Shown: positions 32,841-41,499 of the stretch, one piece after another | Numbering within the stretch: the stretch's first letter is position 1 | Layout: every line of letters starts with the position of its first letter | Notes under the pieces: model-generated | What the model was told of the DNA's origin: nothing | Databases searched by the model: none | The model's input: the letters and a program-made list of their open reading frames with translations, nothing else | Assembly (NCBI GenBank): GCA_023436775.1 | Contig: JAEZHW010000062.1 | Coordinates: 1 to 50,170 of the forward strand | Direction of reading: 5' to 3' | Length of the DNA: 50,170 bases | Source: Actinomycetes bacterium | GTDB lineage: Bacteria; Actinomycetota; Actinomycetes; Actinomycetales; Microbacteriaceae | Program-made: the position numbers and the translations under genes

Positions 32841-34232
32841 CTAGCTGCGCTCCGCCCCCTCAAGCAGGTCCGTCACCAGCGCGGCGATCGCACTGCGCTC
32901 GGACCTGGTGAGCGTGATGTGGCCGAACAGCGAGTGGCCCTTGAGCGTCTCAATCACGCTGGCGATCCCGTCGTGGCGACCGACCCGGAGGTTGTCGCGC
33001 TGGGCCACATCGTGGGTGAGCACGACCTTCGAGTTCTGGCCGATGCGACTGAGCACGGTCAGCAGCACATTGCGCTCCAGCGACTGCGCCTCGTCCACGA
33101 TCACGAAGGCATCGTGGAGGGAGCGACCGCGGATGTGGGTCAGCGGCAACACCTCGAGCACGCCGCGAGCGATCACTTCCTCGATCACGTTGTCACTCAC
33201 CACTGCCCCCAGGGTGTCGAAGACGGCCTGACCCCAGGGGTTCATCTTCTCGGACTGGTCGCCAGGCAAGTAGCCGAGCTCCTGGCCGCCGACGGCGAAG
33301 AGCGGGCGGAAGACGATGATCTTCTTCTGCTGGCCGCGCTCCAGGACCGACTCGAGGCCCGCGCACAGCGCCAGGGCGCTCTTGCCGGTGCCGGCGCGGC
33401 CGCCGAGTGAGACGATGCCCACCTCGGGGTCCAGCAGCAGGTCGATAGCGAGGCGCTGCTCAGCACTGCGACCCCGCAGACCGAAGACTTCGCGGTCGCC
33501 ACGCACCAGCCGCACCACGCCCTCCCCGAGCACCCGCCCGAGTGCCGAGCCGCGATCCGAGTGCAGCACCACGCCGGTGTTCACCGGCATCGCCTCAGCC
33601 TCGGGCAGCATGGCCGATTCCGCCTCGTAGAGGTCTGCCATCGTGGCCGAGTCGAGATCGACGTGTTCCATCCCGGTCCAGCCGCTCGACGGCGCCTGCT
33701 CAGCCAGGTATTCCTCCGCCGCCAGGCCGATCGAGGCGGCCTTGACGCGCATCGGCAGGTCCTTGGAGACCACCACCACGTCCAGCCCCTCGGTGGCCAG
33801 GTTCATTGCCACCGCGAGGATGCGGCTGTCATTGTCGCCGAGCTGCAGGCCGCTCGGGAGCACCGCCTGATTCGAGTGGTTCAACTCCACCCGGACCGTG
33901 CCCCCGTTCTCGTTCACCTGGATCGGGAAGTCGAGCCGCTCGTGCTCCATCCGCAAGTCGTCAAGGGCGCGCAGGGCCTTGCGCGCAAAGTAGCCAAGTT
34001 CCGGGTCGTGCCGCTTCTTCTCAAGTTCCGCGATCACAATCACCGGCAGCACGACGGCGTGCTCGGCGAAGCGGAACAGCGCGGTCGGATCAGACAACAG
34101 CACCGAAGTGTCGAGCACATAGGTGCGCTCCTTGGTAGCTGCGCCATCCTTGGCTGCAACGGACTGGGACGGGTGAGGTGCTGACGTCTGGGCCACTGCC
34201 ACTCCAACCCCCGAGCGCACTCGGTTGTTCAC
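32841..34232 (-). CDS. PIN-PhoH family ATPase/RNase
   Basis: 463 aa. An N-terminal PIN nuclease domain from about residue 37 (YVLDTSVLLSDP, with acidic residues in VIAELEKKRHD and DNDSRILAVA) is joined to a PhoH-type helicase/ATPase domain. The ATPase part has Walker A GRAGTGKSALA and Walker B AFVIVDEAQSLER. This is the PhoH2 architecture, an RNA helicase and ribonuclease linked to stress. The GTG at 34232 has no clear ribosome-binding site, and the first 35 residues are unconserved, so the true start may be later. Confidence 0.92.
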   Translation of the reverse strand: MNNRVRSGVGVAVAQTSAPHPSQSVAAKDGAATKERTYVLDTSVLLSDPTALFRFAEHAVVLPVIVIAELEKKRHDPELGYFARKALRALDDLRMEHERLDFPIQVNENGGTVRVELNHSNQAVLPSGLQLGDNDSRILAVAMNLATEGLDVVVVSKDLPMRVKAASIGLAAEEYLAEQAPSSGWTGMEHVDLDSATMADLYEAESAMLPEAEAMPVNTGVVLHSDRGSALGRVLGEGVVRLVRGDREVFGLRGRSAEQRLAIDLLLDPEVGIVSLGGRAGTGKSALALCAGLESVLERGQQKKIIVFRPLFAVGGQELGYLPGDQSEKMNPWGQAVFDTLGAVVSDNVIEEVIARGVLEVLPLTHIRGRSLHDAFVIVDEAQSLERNVLLTVLSRIGQNSKVVLTHDVAQRDNLRVGRHDGIASVIETLKGHSLFGHITLTRSERSAIAALVTDLLEGAERS

Positions 34233-34436
34233 TTGGCGGTCCGGCCCGGACCTGGTGGCACTGCAACTCGTCAGGGCCGATCCGATCGGGCGAGGTGCCC
34301 GATTGCCACTGACGCTAATCCCGTTCGGGGCATTCCGGGCAGCACGACACGCCCGAGTCGAGGAACCGTCATCCGGCGGAAACCTGACCGCGGCGTAGGG
34401 CCGGGCCCGCTCCTCCGCGGGGCGCGGCGCAGCCGA
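34233..34436. other. Spacer upstream of phoH
   Basis: 204 bp with no gene. GGTCCGG-C-CCGGACC (34238-34252), a perfect 7-1-7 inverted repeat, lies 6 nt before the annotated phoH GTG and could act as an operator or an mRNA hairpin. Nothing else was recognised. Confidence 0.5.
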
Positions 34437-35570
34437 TTAGGACAGTGCGAGGCTGGCGCGTGCGTACGACACCAGCGCCAGGCGCAGCATCTCAAAGCTC
34501 TCGTCATCCGAGGACACGTGCACGCTCAGGCGCACCGAGTCCGAGTGGCGAGTCGCGGTAATGCCGTGGTTGTGCAGCGCAGCACTCAATCGCGCCACCG
34601 CGGCCGGCTCCCCTGGCGCGAGCGCGACGATTCCTGCCCGGCCCTCATCCTCACGGGGCGTCAGCACCGGCACGCCGAACTCGTCGGCCAGCGCCATGAT
34701 GCGTGCCGCCGCCTCCAGCACCGCCTGCTGCACCACCGGCAAGCCCACCTCGGCGATCGATTCCAGGGCCACCGAGAAGCGCGCCTGGGCGACCGGGTTC
34801 GGCGGGCCGATCTGGAACGACTCCGCCTTGCGCGGCGGCATCGGCACCTCGCTGAGCGGAGCTTCCGGGCCCGAGGCGGTGAAGCCAGAGAGCACCGGCT
34901 CGATCCGTTCCAGGGCACGATCGGTGAAGGCGAGGAAGCCGGTGTCGTAGCCCGCCCGCACCCACTTGAAGCCGTTGGTGAGCACCACATCGGCGGCCGC
35001 ATAATCCTCGTCGAGGACACCGAAGCCCTGCGCCGCGTTCACGATCAGCAGCCGGTCCGGGCCGATCGCCTCACGCAAGCCAGCGAGGTCAGCCCGCGCA
35101 CCGGTCCGATAGTCCACCTGCGAGACCACGAGCGCCTCAGTACCGGTGTTGGCCTGTTCCCGGACCAGCTCCGGCGTCAGGCGGCCACCGTCAGTGACGA
35201 GCCACACCGGGATCAGTCGACCCAGTGCCTGCGCCGAGCGCACCGCTGCGTAGCTGCTACTGGGGAAGTCCGTCGGCGAGAGCATGACCCCACCGCTGAG
35301 CCCCAGCAGCGTCATCATCAGTGCGGTCGACGAATTGGGGGTGAACACCACGTTCTCGGGCGCGAACGACGTCAGCGCGGCGACCGCGTTTCGCACCCGC
35401 TCCGCCTGACGCGCGCCGTGGTCGAGCGAGCCGAAGCGGGCTCGCCGCAGCACGTCGAGTTCACCGAGGACTTCCTCCTGGACCCGCTGCGACAGCGGAC
35501 CTACATTGGCGTAGTCAAAGTAGCCGGGCTCATCAATGAAACCGGCGCGAAAGGATGCAAGCGAACTCAT
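34437..35570 (-). CDS. Class V aminotransferase-fold PLP enzyme
   Basis: 377 aa. The PLP lysine is Lys202 in LTNGFKWVRAG, and FTPNSSTALMM forms the phosphate cup. The segment before it reads LLIVNAAQGFG, with Asn178 at the position where class V enzymes normally carry the Asp that pairs with the PLP ring nitrogen. It may be a desulfurase, lyase or aminotransferase relative with altered chemistry. AGGAGGAG precedes the ATG. Monocistronic between phoH and uppS on the same strand. Confidence 0.85.
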   Translation of the reverse strand: MSSLASFRAGFIDEPGYFDYANVGPLSQRVQEEVLGELDVLRRARFGSLDHGARQAERVRNAVAALTSFAPENVVFTPNSSTALMMTLLGLSGGVMLSPTDFPSSSYAAVRSAQALGRLIPVWLVTDGGRLTPELVREQANTGTEALVVSQVDYRTGARADLAGLREAIGPDRLLIVNAAQGFGVLDEDYAAADVVLTNGFKWVRAGYDTGFLAFTDRALERIEPVLSGFTASGPEAPLSEVPMPPRKAESFQIGPPNPVAQARFSVALESIAEVGLPVVQQAVLEAAARIMALADEFGVPVLTPREDEGRAGIVALAPGEPAAVARLSAALHNHGITATRHSDSVRLSVHVSSDDESFEMLRLALVSYARASLALS

Positions 35571-35666
35571 GGGGACTCTCCTCCTGCCACTCCGAGCCTA
35601 CCGGAGGCGACGGGGGCTTTCCCGAGTGTGACCTGACGGCGCCTCGACATTGGGGTCGGGGTGGAC

Positions 35667-36476
35667 CTAGCCCCCGAAGCGGCGCTGCCGTCCGGCATAG
35701 TCGCGCAGCGCTCGCAGAAAGTCGACCTCACGGAAGTCAGGCCAGAGCGCCTCGGTGAAGTGGAACTCGCTGTGCGCGCTCTGCCAGATGAGGAAGCCGC
35801 TGAGTCGCTGCTCGCCGGAGGTGCGGATGATCAGGTCCGGGTCCGGCTGGCCGCCAGTGTAGAGATGCTCGGCGATCATCTCCGGGGTGATCTGTTCGGC
35901 GAGGCTGCGCAGCGATCCACCCTGCGCCTCGTGATGCAGCAGCAAGGCCCGAACCGCGTCCGCGATTTCGTGTCGACCACCGTATCCAACAGCGAGATTG
36001 ACCCGTAGACCCTCAGCCTGCGCACTGCTCGTTTCGGCCTGCGTGAGCGCCTGGACCAATGGATCTGGCAGCAAGGCCTTGTCGCCGGCGTGCCCGACCC
36101 GATATCCGCCCGCAACGAGGTCGTCCGCCAGACCGGCGATGATGCCGCAGAGCTGATCCACCTCGTCAGTGGAGCGAGCGGTGAGGTTATCGGTAGAGAG
36201 CAGGTACAGCGTGACCGTCGATACCCCAGCAGTCTGGCACCAGCCCAGGAATTCGATGATCTTGGCCGCTCCGGCACGATGCCCCATGGCTGCGGGGCCA
36301 CTGCCGCGCTGCCGTGCCCAGCGACGATTGCCATCCAAGATCACCGCGACGTGCGCGGGAATCCGACCACCGTGAAGTTGTCGACGCAGGCGCTGTTCGT
36401 AGACCCGATAGAGCGCTGCGCGACCTGGCTTCTTCGGCTGCCGAGACACGTAGGCAACCGTACCGCATTCCGCCAT
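35667..36476 (-). CDS. Short-chain cis-prenyltransferase (UppS family)
   Basis: 269 aa. Catalytic Asp48 in VAVILDGNRRWA, LYLLSTDNL, RTSGEQRLSGFLIWQSAHSEFHFTEALWPDF. The SEQRLSGF/YLLST pattern and the YRVYEQRLRRQL start resemble the mycobacterial Z-farnesyl diphosphate synthase (Rv1086) more than long-chain UppS. It makes a cis-prenyl diphosphate for lipid carriers. Divergent from the hemolysin III gene, the arrangement also seen for Rv1085c-Rv1086. Confidence 0.92.
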   Translation of the reverse strand: MAECGTVAYVSRQPKKPGRAALYRVYEQRLRRQLHGGRIPAHVAVILDGNRRWARQRGSGPAAMGHRAGAAKIIEFLGWCQTAGVSTVTLYLLSTDNLTARSTDEVDQLCGIIAGLADDLVAGGYRVGHAGDKALLPDPLVQALTQAETSSAQAEGLRVNLAVGYGGRHEIADAVRALLLHHEAQGGSLRSLAEQITPEMIAEHLYTGGQPDPDLIIRTSGEQRLSGFLIWQSAHSEFHFTEALWPDFREVDFLRALRDYAGRQRRFGG

Positions 36477-36573
36477 GCGTGACTGTGTACAAACTGGATC
36501 TGCCCGTCCCGGAGTTCCCTTGTATGCGCCCGAAAATCCGAGCCCGTCCAGGTTCGGGCACAGCGGCGCGCAC

Positions 36574-36579
36574 TACGCT
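36574..36579 (+). promoter_or_regulatory. -10 hexamer for the leaderless hemolysin III gene
   Basis: TACGCT (TANNNT) 6 nt before the ATG at 36586. Confidence 0.45.
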
Positions 36580-36585
36580 TGGACC

Positions 36586-37404
36586 ATGGCACAGCCCCGC
36601 TCCGACGAACCCAATTCCACCGCTGAGCCCGGCCCTGCCGCCTCGCAGTCTGCCGCAGCTCAGGCCATTGACGCTTTGCGACAGCCGGCCGTCAATGAAG
36701 CCACCGGCGCTGATCTGCCGAACGTGCCACTGCTGGATGCGGCGGAGACGCAACCAAGCACCGAGGCCAAGCCGCTGTGGCGTGGTTGGATCCACGCGGG
36801 TACCTTCCCGCTGGCGATCGCCGCGGGCACGGTCCTCGTCGCCCTCGCCGTCGGCCCGGCCGCCAAGACCGGCACCGCAATTTTCATGGCAACGTCACTG
36901 CTGTTGTTCGGCATCTCGGCGCTCTACCACCGCTTCAACTGGAGCGAGCAGACCCGCCTGGTGTTCAAGCGCCTCGACCACGCGAACATCTTCCTGCTGA
37001 TCGCCGGCACCTACACGCCGATCTCGCTGCTGGCACTCCCCCTCGAGAAGGGCTTGCTGCTGCTCATCCTGGTGTGGGCTGGCGCCCTGCTCGGCATCGG
37101 ATTCCGAGTGTTCTGGATCGGCGCGCCGCGCTGGCTGTACGTTCCGCTGTACGTCCTGCTCGGCTGGGCGGCCATGATGTACATCGTCGACTTGCTGAAT
37201 GCGAACGTCGCGATGATGATCCTGGTGCTCGTCGGTGGCCTGTTCTACACCGTGGGCGCAGTGTTCTACGGCTTCAAGCGGCCAAACCCGATCCCGGGTG
37301 TCTTCGGCTTCCACGAACTGTTCCACCTGTGCACGGTGCTGGCATTCCTCTGCCACTGGACCGCGGTGCTGCTGGTGGCGATCAACCCGCCATTCAACGG
37401 CTAG
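36586..37404 (+). CDS. Hemolysin III (PAQR) family membrane protein
   Basis: 272 aa. A polar Ala-rich N-terminus (about 65 residues) precedes seven membrane segments. It carries the PAQR residues ISALYHRFNW, LDHANIFLLIAGTYTPIS and FHELFHLCTVLAFLCHW; the conserved Ser, Asp and three His form the zinc site. Possible ceramidase-like hydrolase or channel. The ATG at 36586 follows TACGCT by 6 nt and is preferred to an open frame starting inside uppS at 36475. Confidence 0.93.
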   Translation: MAQPRSDEPNSTAEPGPAASQSAAAQAIDALRQPAVNEATGADLPNVPLLDAAETQPSTEAKPLWRGWIHAGTFPLAIAAGTVLVALAVGPAAKTGTAIFMATSLLLFGISALYHRFNWSEQTRLVFKRLDHANIFLLIAGTYTPISLLALPLEKGLLLLILVWAGALLGIGFRVFWIGAPRWLYVPLYVLLGWAAMMYIVDLLNANVAMMILVLVGGLFYTVGAVFYGFKRPNPIPGVFGFHELFHLCTVLAFLCHWTAVLLVAINPPFNG

Positions 37405-37458
37405 GACCGATCCAGCCCATGCAGGTTGCCGACACCCCGTGATGGGGCCAGGCGCGAC

Positions 37459-37764
37459 TTACTTCGCGTCGTCGGCAGCCGTCGCGGCCGCATCGTCGTT
37501 GCCGTCCACAGCACGAGCCTCCTGGCCCGATGCCTGTGCGGCGGCTTCCGCCTGAGCTGCCTCCGCATCGAGCAGCGCCTCGGCCTCCTCGCGATACTGC
37601 ACTCGGCGCAGACGACGCACCAGATCGATGCCCAGCACGATTACTGCGAGGCCGACCGCAGCGGTAGCGATAAAACCAGCCGGACCGGGGGTGACGGCGT
37701 TACGGTCGAAGCCCTCGGTGGTGGCAGCGAGGAGCAGGGCGGCGGATGCGGAAACGAGAGCCAT
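37459..37764 (-). CDS. Small membrane protein with Ala/Glu-rich tail
   Basis: 101 aa, not recognised. A weakly hydrophobic N-terminus (MALVSASAALLLAATTEGF) and one clear transmembrane helix (FIATAAVGLAVIVLGIDLV) are followed by a basic stop-transfer (RRLRRVQYREE) and a cytosolic tail of Ala, Glu, Gln and Asp. Similar small membrane genes occur near the greA/DUF4307 locus in mycobacteria. CAGAAT lies 9 nt before the ATG, close to a leaderless arrangement. Confidence 0.7.
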   Translation of the reverse strand: MALVSASAALLLAATTEGFDRNAVTPGPAGFIATAAVGLAVIVLGIDLVRRLRRVQYREEAEALLDAEAAQAEAAAQASGQEARAVDGNDDAAATAADDAK

Positions 37765-37868
37765 AATGCCCCCATTCTGCCCCATGATTACCGCAAGGAT
37801 GCCTCGCAGACTGCAGCGGAGGCCCATCGTCCACGTTTTGCCCAGGCCGCATCGAGCAGAATAGATAC

Positions 37869-38318
37869 ATGGACTCCGCACTGCCCTCGACCACTGCACT
37901 GGCCGTGGACCCCGACTCGGACCTGGCGAGCGAGCTCGAAGCTGAGCGTCCCCGGTCGGGCGCGAGTCGCCGCAGCCTCATCCTGGGCTGGTCGGCCGTC
38001 TTCGCCGCAGTGGGCCTCATCGCGGTCGCGGTCTTTGGACTGCGGGCCGCCAATGAGAACTTCCTCGCCATTGATATTGACGTGGTGGGCACCGAGATCC
38101 TCAGCGACCGTCAGATCACTGTCGGCGGCCAGATTACCGCCGACCCGACCCGGGCGGTGTCGTGCCAGGTCGTCGCCCAGTCGGCGCAGAAGGCCGTGGT
38201 GGGCTTCGTGATTGTGGAGTTGCCGGCCAGCGAGCACCCGACCCGCAGCTTCCGTGTCGCCGTGACCACGACGGAACAAGCCGTCATCGGCTTGATCCCG
38301 TCCTGCTGGCTGGCCTAA
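37869..38318 (+). CDS. DUF4307 family membrane protein
   Basis: 149 aa. The N-terminal 35 residues are cytosolic, one helix (LILGWSAVFAAVGLIAVAVFGL) spans the membrane, and the extracytoplasmic part has ISAxQ-like strands and two Cys (VSCQVVAQ and IPSCWLA). Matches DUF4307, which sits beside greA in many actinobacteria, as here. ATG is 6 nt after CAGAAT, probably leaderless. Function unknown. Confidence 0.82.
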   Translation: MDSALPSTTALAVDPDSDLASELEAERPRSGASRRSLILGWSAVFAAVGLIAVAVFGLRAANENFLAIDIDVVGTEILSDRQITVGGQITADPTRAVSCQVVAQSAQKAVVGFVIVELPASEHPTRSFRVAVTTTEQAVIGLIPSCWLA

Positions 38319-38330
38319 CATCATTGCAAT

Positions 38331-38360
38331 GGCCGCCCACGATGGGCGGTCTTGTGTTTA
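38331..38360 (+). terminator. Terminator after the DUF4307 gene
   Basis: GGCCGCCCA and TGGGCGGTC around a CGA loop (one G-T pair), followed by TTGTGTTT, 12 nt after the stop. Confidence 0.8.
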
Positions 38361-38416
38361 TCTCCCGTCCGCTGCCGCATGCTGCAGCGTGTCCCTCCCA
38401 GAAAGTGAGGCGCGTC

Positions 38417-38908
38417 GTGACTCAGGATGCCCCCAGCACCACTTGGCTAAGCCAGGAAGCGTACGACCGTCTGACCGCAGAACTGAACCACTTGGTCAAC
38501 GTCGGTCGTCGTGAAATCGCCGCCACCATTGAAGCTGCCCGCGAAGAGGGTGACCTGAAGGAGAACGCCGGCTACCACGCCGCCAAGGACGAGCAGGCCC
38601 TGATCGAGGCCCGGATCCGTTCGCTCCAGTCGCTGCTCGAGCACGCCGTCGTCGGCGAGGCCGCCCCGAGCGACGGCACCGTGCGCCAGGGCATGGTGGT
38701 GACCGTCAAGGTGCACGGCGAGGAGACCACCTTCCTGCTCGGCAGCCGCGAGCTCGCCGGCGAGACCGACATCGAGATCCTCAGCGACCAGAGCCCGCTT
38801 GGCGCGGCCCTGATCGGCGCCAAGGTTGGTGAAGCGGGCAGCTATGTCGGCAATAGCGGCCGCGAGGTGGCCTTCGAGGTGATTTCGGCGGAACCCTTCC
38901 AGGGCTAA
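38417..38908 (+). CDS. greA: Transcription elongation factor GreA
   Basis: 163 aa. The N-terminal coiled coil with REEGDLKENAGYHAAKDEQ carries the acidic tip that enters the polymerase secondary channel; the C-terminal FKBP-like domain ends with SPLGAALIGAKVGE. It rescues backtracked RNA polymerase. GTG at 38417 follows AGTGAGG by 6 nt; the longer open frame from 38162 overlaps the DUF4307 gene. Confidence 0.96.
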   Translation: MTQDAPSTTWLSQEAYDRLTAELNHLVNVGRREIAATIEAAREEGDLKENAGYHAAKDEQALIEARIRSLQSLLEHAVVGEAAPSDGTVRQGMVVTVKVHGEETTFLLGSRELAGETDIEILSDQSPLGAALIGAKVGEAGSYVGNSGREVAFEVISAEPFQG

Positions 38909-38921
38909 CCCAGGACGACAC

Positions 38922-38955
38922 ACGCGGCGCCGGATTCCAGGATCCGGCGCCGCGT
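38922..38955. terminator. Bidirectional terminator between greA and ilvA
   Basis: ACGCGGCGCCGGAT and ATCCGGCGCCGCGT form a perfect 14-bp stem with a 6-nt loop, between convergent genes. Confidence 0.8.
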
Positions 38956-38973
38956 TCATGTTCGGCGGTGTGG

Positions 38974-40230
38974 CTAGCCGACGCGAGGCTGGTAGCCAGC
39001 CTCAATGAGCCGGCCGAGCACCAGCTCGGCATGCTCGTCACCGCGGGTCTCGATATGCACATCGAGTTCCACCTCGGAGATCTGCAGGTCCATGTTGTGG
39101 CGAGTGTGCAGCACCTCGACCACATTGGCGTCCGCGTCCGCGATGATCTCGGCGATCCGCGCCAACTGGCCCGGGCGGTCCGGGAGCGGGATGCTGAGCT
39201 TGACGTAGCGGTGCGCAGCAGCCAAACCACGGTTGATGACGCGCTCAACCATCATTGGATCGATGTTGCCACCCGACAGCAGCGCCACCGTGGTGCCTTC
39301 GAAGTGCACGCGTCCCGAAAGGAGCGCTGCCACCGAGGCGGCACCGGCTGGCTCCACGATCAGCTTGGTGCGCTCCAGCAGCGTCAGCAGCGCCTGTGCG
39401 ATTTCGTCGTCACTGACGGTGACCACCTCGTCGACGAGTTCCGCCACCATCTGGAAGTTCAGGTCACCAGGACGCGAGACCGCGATACCGTCGGCGATCG
39501 TCGGCTTGATCGAGATCTGGGTCGGCTTGCCCGCTTGCAGTGATGGCGGGTAGGCCGCGGCATTCTCTGCTTGCACGCCGACGATACGGAAGCGTCGGCC
39601 GAGTTCGGCCTCCTTGGCACGCAGGGCGCCAGCGACGCCCGAGATCAAACCACCACCACCGATGGGGATGATCACTGTGGTCACGTCGGGGCACTGGCTG
39701 AGGATTTCGAGGGCCAGCGTGCCCTGACCGGCGATGACGTCGCGGTGATCGTACGGCGGAATGAAGGTGGCCCCGGTGCGCTCGGCGAACTCGGTGGCGG
39801 CGCTCAGCGTCTCATTGAAGGTGTTGCCATGCAGCACCACTTCCGCGCCGTAGCGACGGGTCGCCTGCAACTTCGGCAGGGCAACGCCCACCGGCATGAA
39901 GATCGTGGCCTTCAGGCCGAGTTCCCGGGCGGCATAGGCGACGCCCTGGGCATGGTTGCCTGCCGAGGCGGCCACGACACCGGCCGTGCGCTGCGCCTCG
40001 TCCAACTGCGCGATGCGGTTGAAGGCCCCGCGCAGCTTGTACGAGCCAGTGCGCTGCAGATTCTCCGCCTTCAGGAAGACCGGTACGCCAGCAAGTTCGG
40101 CCAGGAACTTGGAGCTCAGCAGCGGCGTGCGCTGCGCGACACCGTCCAGGCGAGCCGCAGCAGCCTCATACTCGGCCAGCGTCGGCGGCGTGCCCAGGTC
40201 GTGCCCGGCAGACGTCTCAGCGGAGCTCAT
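38974..40230 (-). CDS. ilvA: Threonine ammonia-lyase
   Basis: 418 aa. PLP lysine Lys65 in TGSYKLRGAF, the Gly-rich phosphate loop IPIGGGGLISG and a C-terminal ACT-like regulatory domain (VKLSIPLPDRPGQLARIAEII). It converts threonine to 2-oxobutyrate, the first step to isoleucine. The single short ACT region is the form seen in actinobacteria. The ATG overlaps the stop of the permease gene (TAATG), so the two are co-translated. Confidence 0.94.
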   Translation of the reverse strand: MSSAETSAGHDLGTPPTLAEYEAAAARLDGVAQRTPLLSSKFLAELAGVPVFLKAENLQRTGSYKLRGAFNRIAQLDEAQRTAGVVAASAGNHAQGVAYAARELGLKATIFMPVGVALPKLQATRRYGAEVVLHGNTFNETLSAATEFAERTGATFIPPYDHRDVIAGQGTLALEILSQCPDVTTVIIPIGGGGLISGVAGALRAKEAELGRRFRIVGVQAENAAAYPPSLQAGKPTQISIKPTIADGIAVSRPGDLNFQMVAELVDEVVTVSDDEIAQALLTLLERTKLIVEPAGAASVAALLSGRVHFEGTTVALLSGGNIDPMMVERVINRGLAAAHRYVKLSIPLPDRPGQLARIAEIIADADANVVEVLHTRHNMDLQISEVELDVHIETRGDEHAELVLGRLIEAGYQPRVG

Positions 40231-41474
40231 TACGCGTCCTTTCCAGCGTCGGCGGGCTGCTTGAGGGCAGCGTCACGCCAAGAACCTTCAGCGATGGTGT
40301 GCACCGCCGTGTTGATCAGGGCCACCAGTGGCACCGCGAACAGGGCTCCAGCGATCCCAGCGACCATCGTGCCACCGGTCACGGCCAGCACCACGGCCAG
40401 CGGGTGAATCTTGACGGCGCTGCTCATCAGAATCGGTTGCAGCACGTGACCCTCGACTTGCTGCACCAGCAGCACCACCCCCAGCATGATGACGGCGGCA
40501 ACCCAACCGTTGAACAGCAGGGCGAAGAGCACCGCGACCGCACCCGTGACGATGGCACCCACGATTGGGACAAAGGCGCCGAGGAACACGAGCACGCCCA
40601 GCGGGATGGCCAGGCCTGGCGTCACGAGCCAGATCGCTCCAACCCCGATGCCAATCGCGTCGACCAGGGCAACGAGAATTTGGGTGCGAATGAAGTTCCC
40701 GAGCGAGATCCAACCCGCCTTGCCTCCAGCGTCGGCAGCGGCACGAGCCCGCCTCGGCAGGATGCCCACGGTCCAAGCCCAGATCTGCCGACCATCCCAG
40801 AGGATGAAGATCGTGGCGAACAGCGCCAGCAACAGGCCAGCACCGAAATGTCCGACCACCGACCCCACGGATGCGGCACCGGTCAGCAGCCACTGCGTGT
40901 TCTCTTGCAGGGTCTCACCGATGCTCTCGATCCACTCATCGAAGTCCACGGCCGTAATCTGCAGTGGCGAGGTCAGCAGGAATTCACGGAACTGTTCGAC
41001 GGCCGAGACGGCGCGGGCCTGCAGTTCGTGCCGGACACCCACAACCTGCAACACCACCAGAGTGACCAAACCAGCCACCACGGCGATGAGTCCCAGTTCA
41101 GTCACGGCGACGGCGAGACCACGCCGCCAGCCGGCGCGCTCCAGGCGGTCGACGACCGGGACGAGCAGTGCGCTCAGCAACAGAGCAACGAGGACCGGCA
41201 CCACCAGGTAGCGCAACTGGATGATCAGCCAGATCAGGACTGCGATCACGCCAGCGACGGCGAGCAGCCGCCAGGACCAGGCTCCCGCGACCTGCACGCC
41301 CCACGGGACGGCGTCGAGGACTGGGCCGTGTTCGCGCGGAGCATCCGTCCGCGATCGCGGACCTACACCGGTGTCACCGGTGGCGACCGTCGAGCCCTTG
41401 CTGCGGCGATTACGGCGTGCGGGCGTTGCGGGCGCGCTGCTGTCGACGACCGCCTCGGTGTCCTTCTCGCTCAC
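40230..41474 (-). CDS. AI-2E/PerM family membrane protein
   Basis: 414 aa. The basic N-terminus (about 60 residues) is followed by roughly seven or eight membrane segments, with the family-typical LGAFVPIVGAIVTG and VEGHVLQPILMSSAVKIHPLAVVLAV. Family members export autoinducer-2-like or other small molecules, or act as Na+/H+ antiporters; which applies here is open. GTG start 7 nt after the -10 TAGACT, so leaderless. In operon with ilvA. Confidence 0.9.
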   Translation of the reverse strand: MSEKDTEAVVDSSAPATPARRNRRSKGSTVATGDTGVGPRSRTDAPREHGPVLDAVPWGVQVAGAWSWRLLAVAGVIAVLIWLIIQLRYLVVPVLVALLLSALLVPVVDRLERAGWRRGLAVAVTELGLIAVVAGLVTLVVLQVVGVRHELQARAVSAVEQFREFLLTSPLQITAVDFDEWIESIGETLQENTQWLLTGAASVGSVVGHFGAGLLLALFATIFILWDGRQIWAWTVGILPRRARAAADAGGKAGWISLGNFIRTQILVALVDAIGIGVGAIWLVTPGLAIPLGVLVFLGAFVPIVGAIVTGAVAVLFALLFNGWVAAVIMLGVVLLVQQVEGHVLQPILMSSAVKIHPLAVVLAVTGGTMVAGIAGALFAVPLVALINTAVHTIAEGSWRDAALKQPADAGKDA

Positions 41475-41481
41475 AGGGGAA

Positions 41482-41487
41482 AGTCTA
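41482..41487 (-). promoter_or_regulatory. -10 hexamer for the leaderless permease-ilvA operon
   Basis: Minus-strand TAGACT with a 7-nt gap to the GTG at 41474, and no ribosome-binding site between them. Confidence 0.55.
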
Positions 41488-41499
41488 GGCGCTGCGTGC

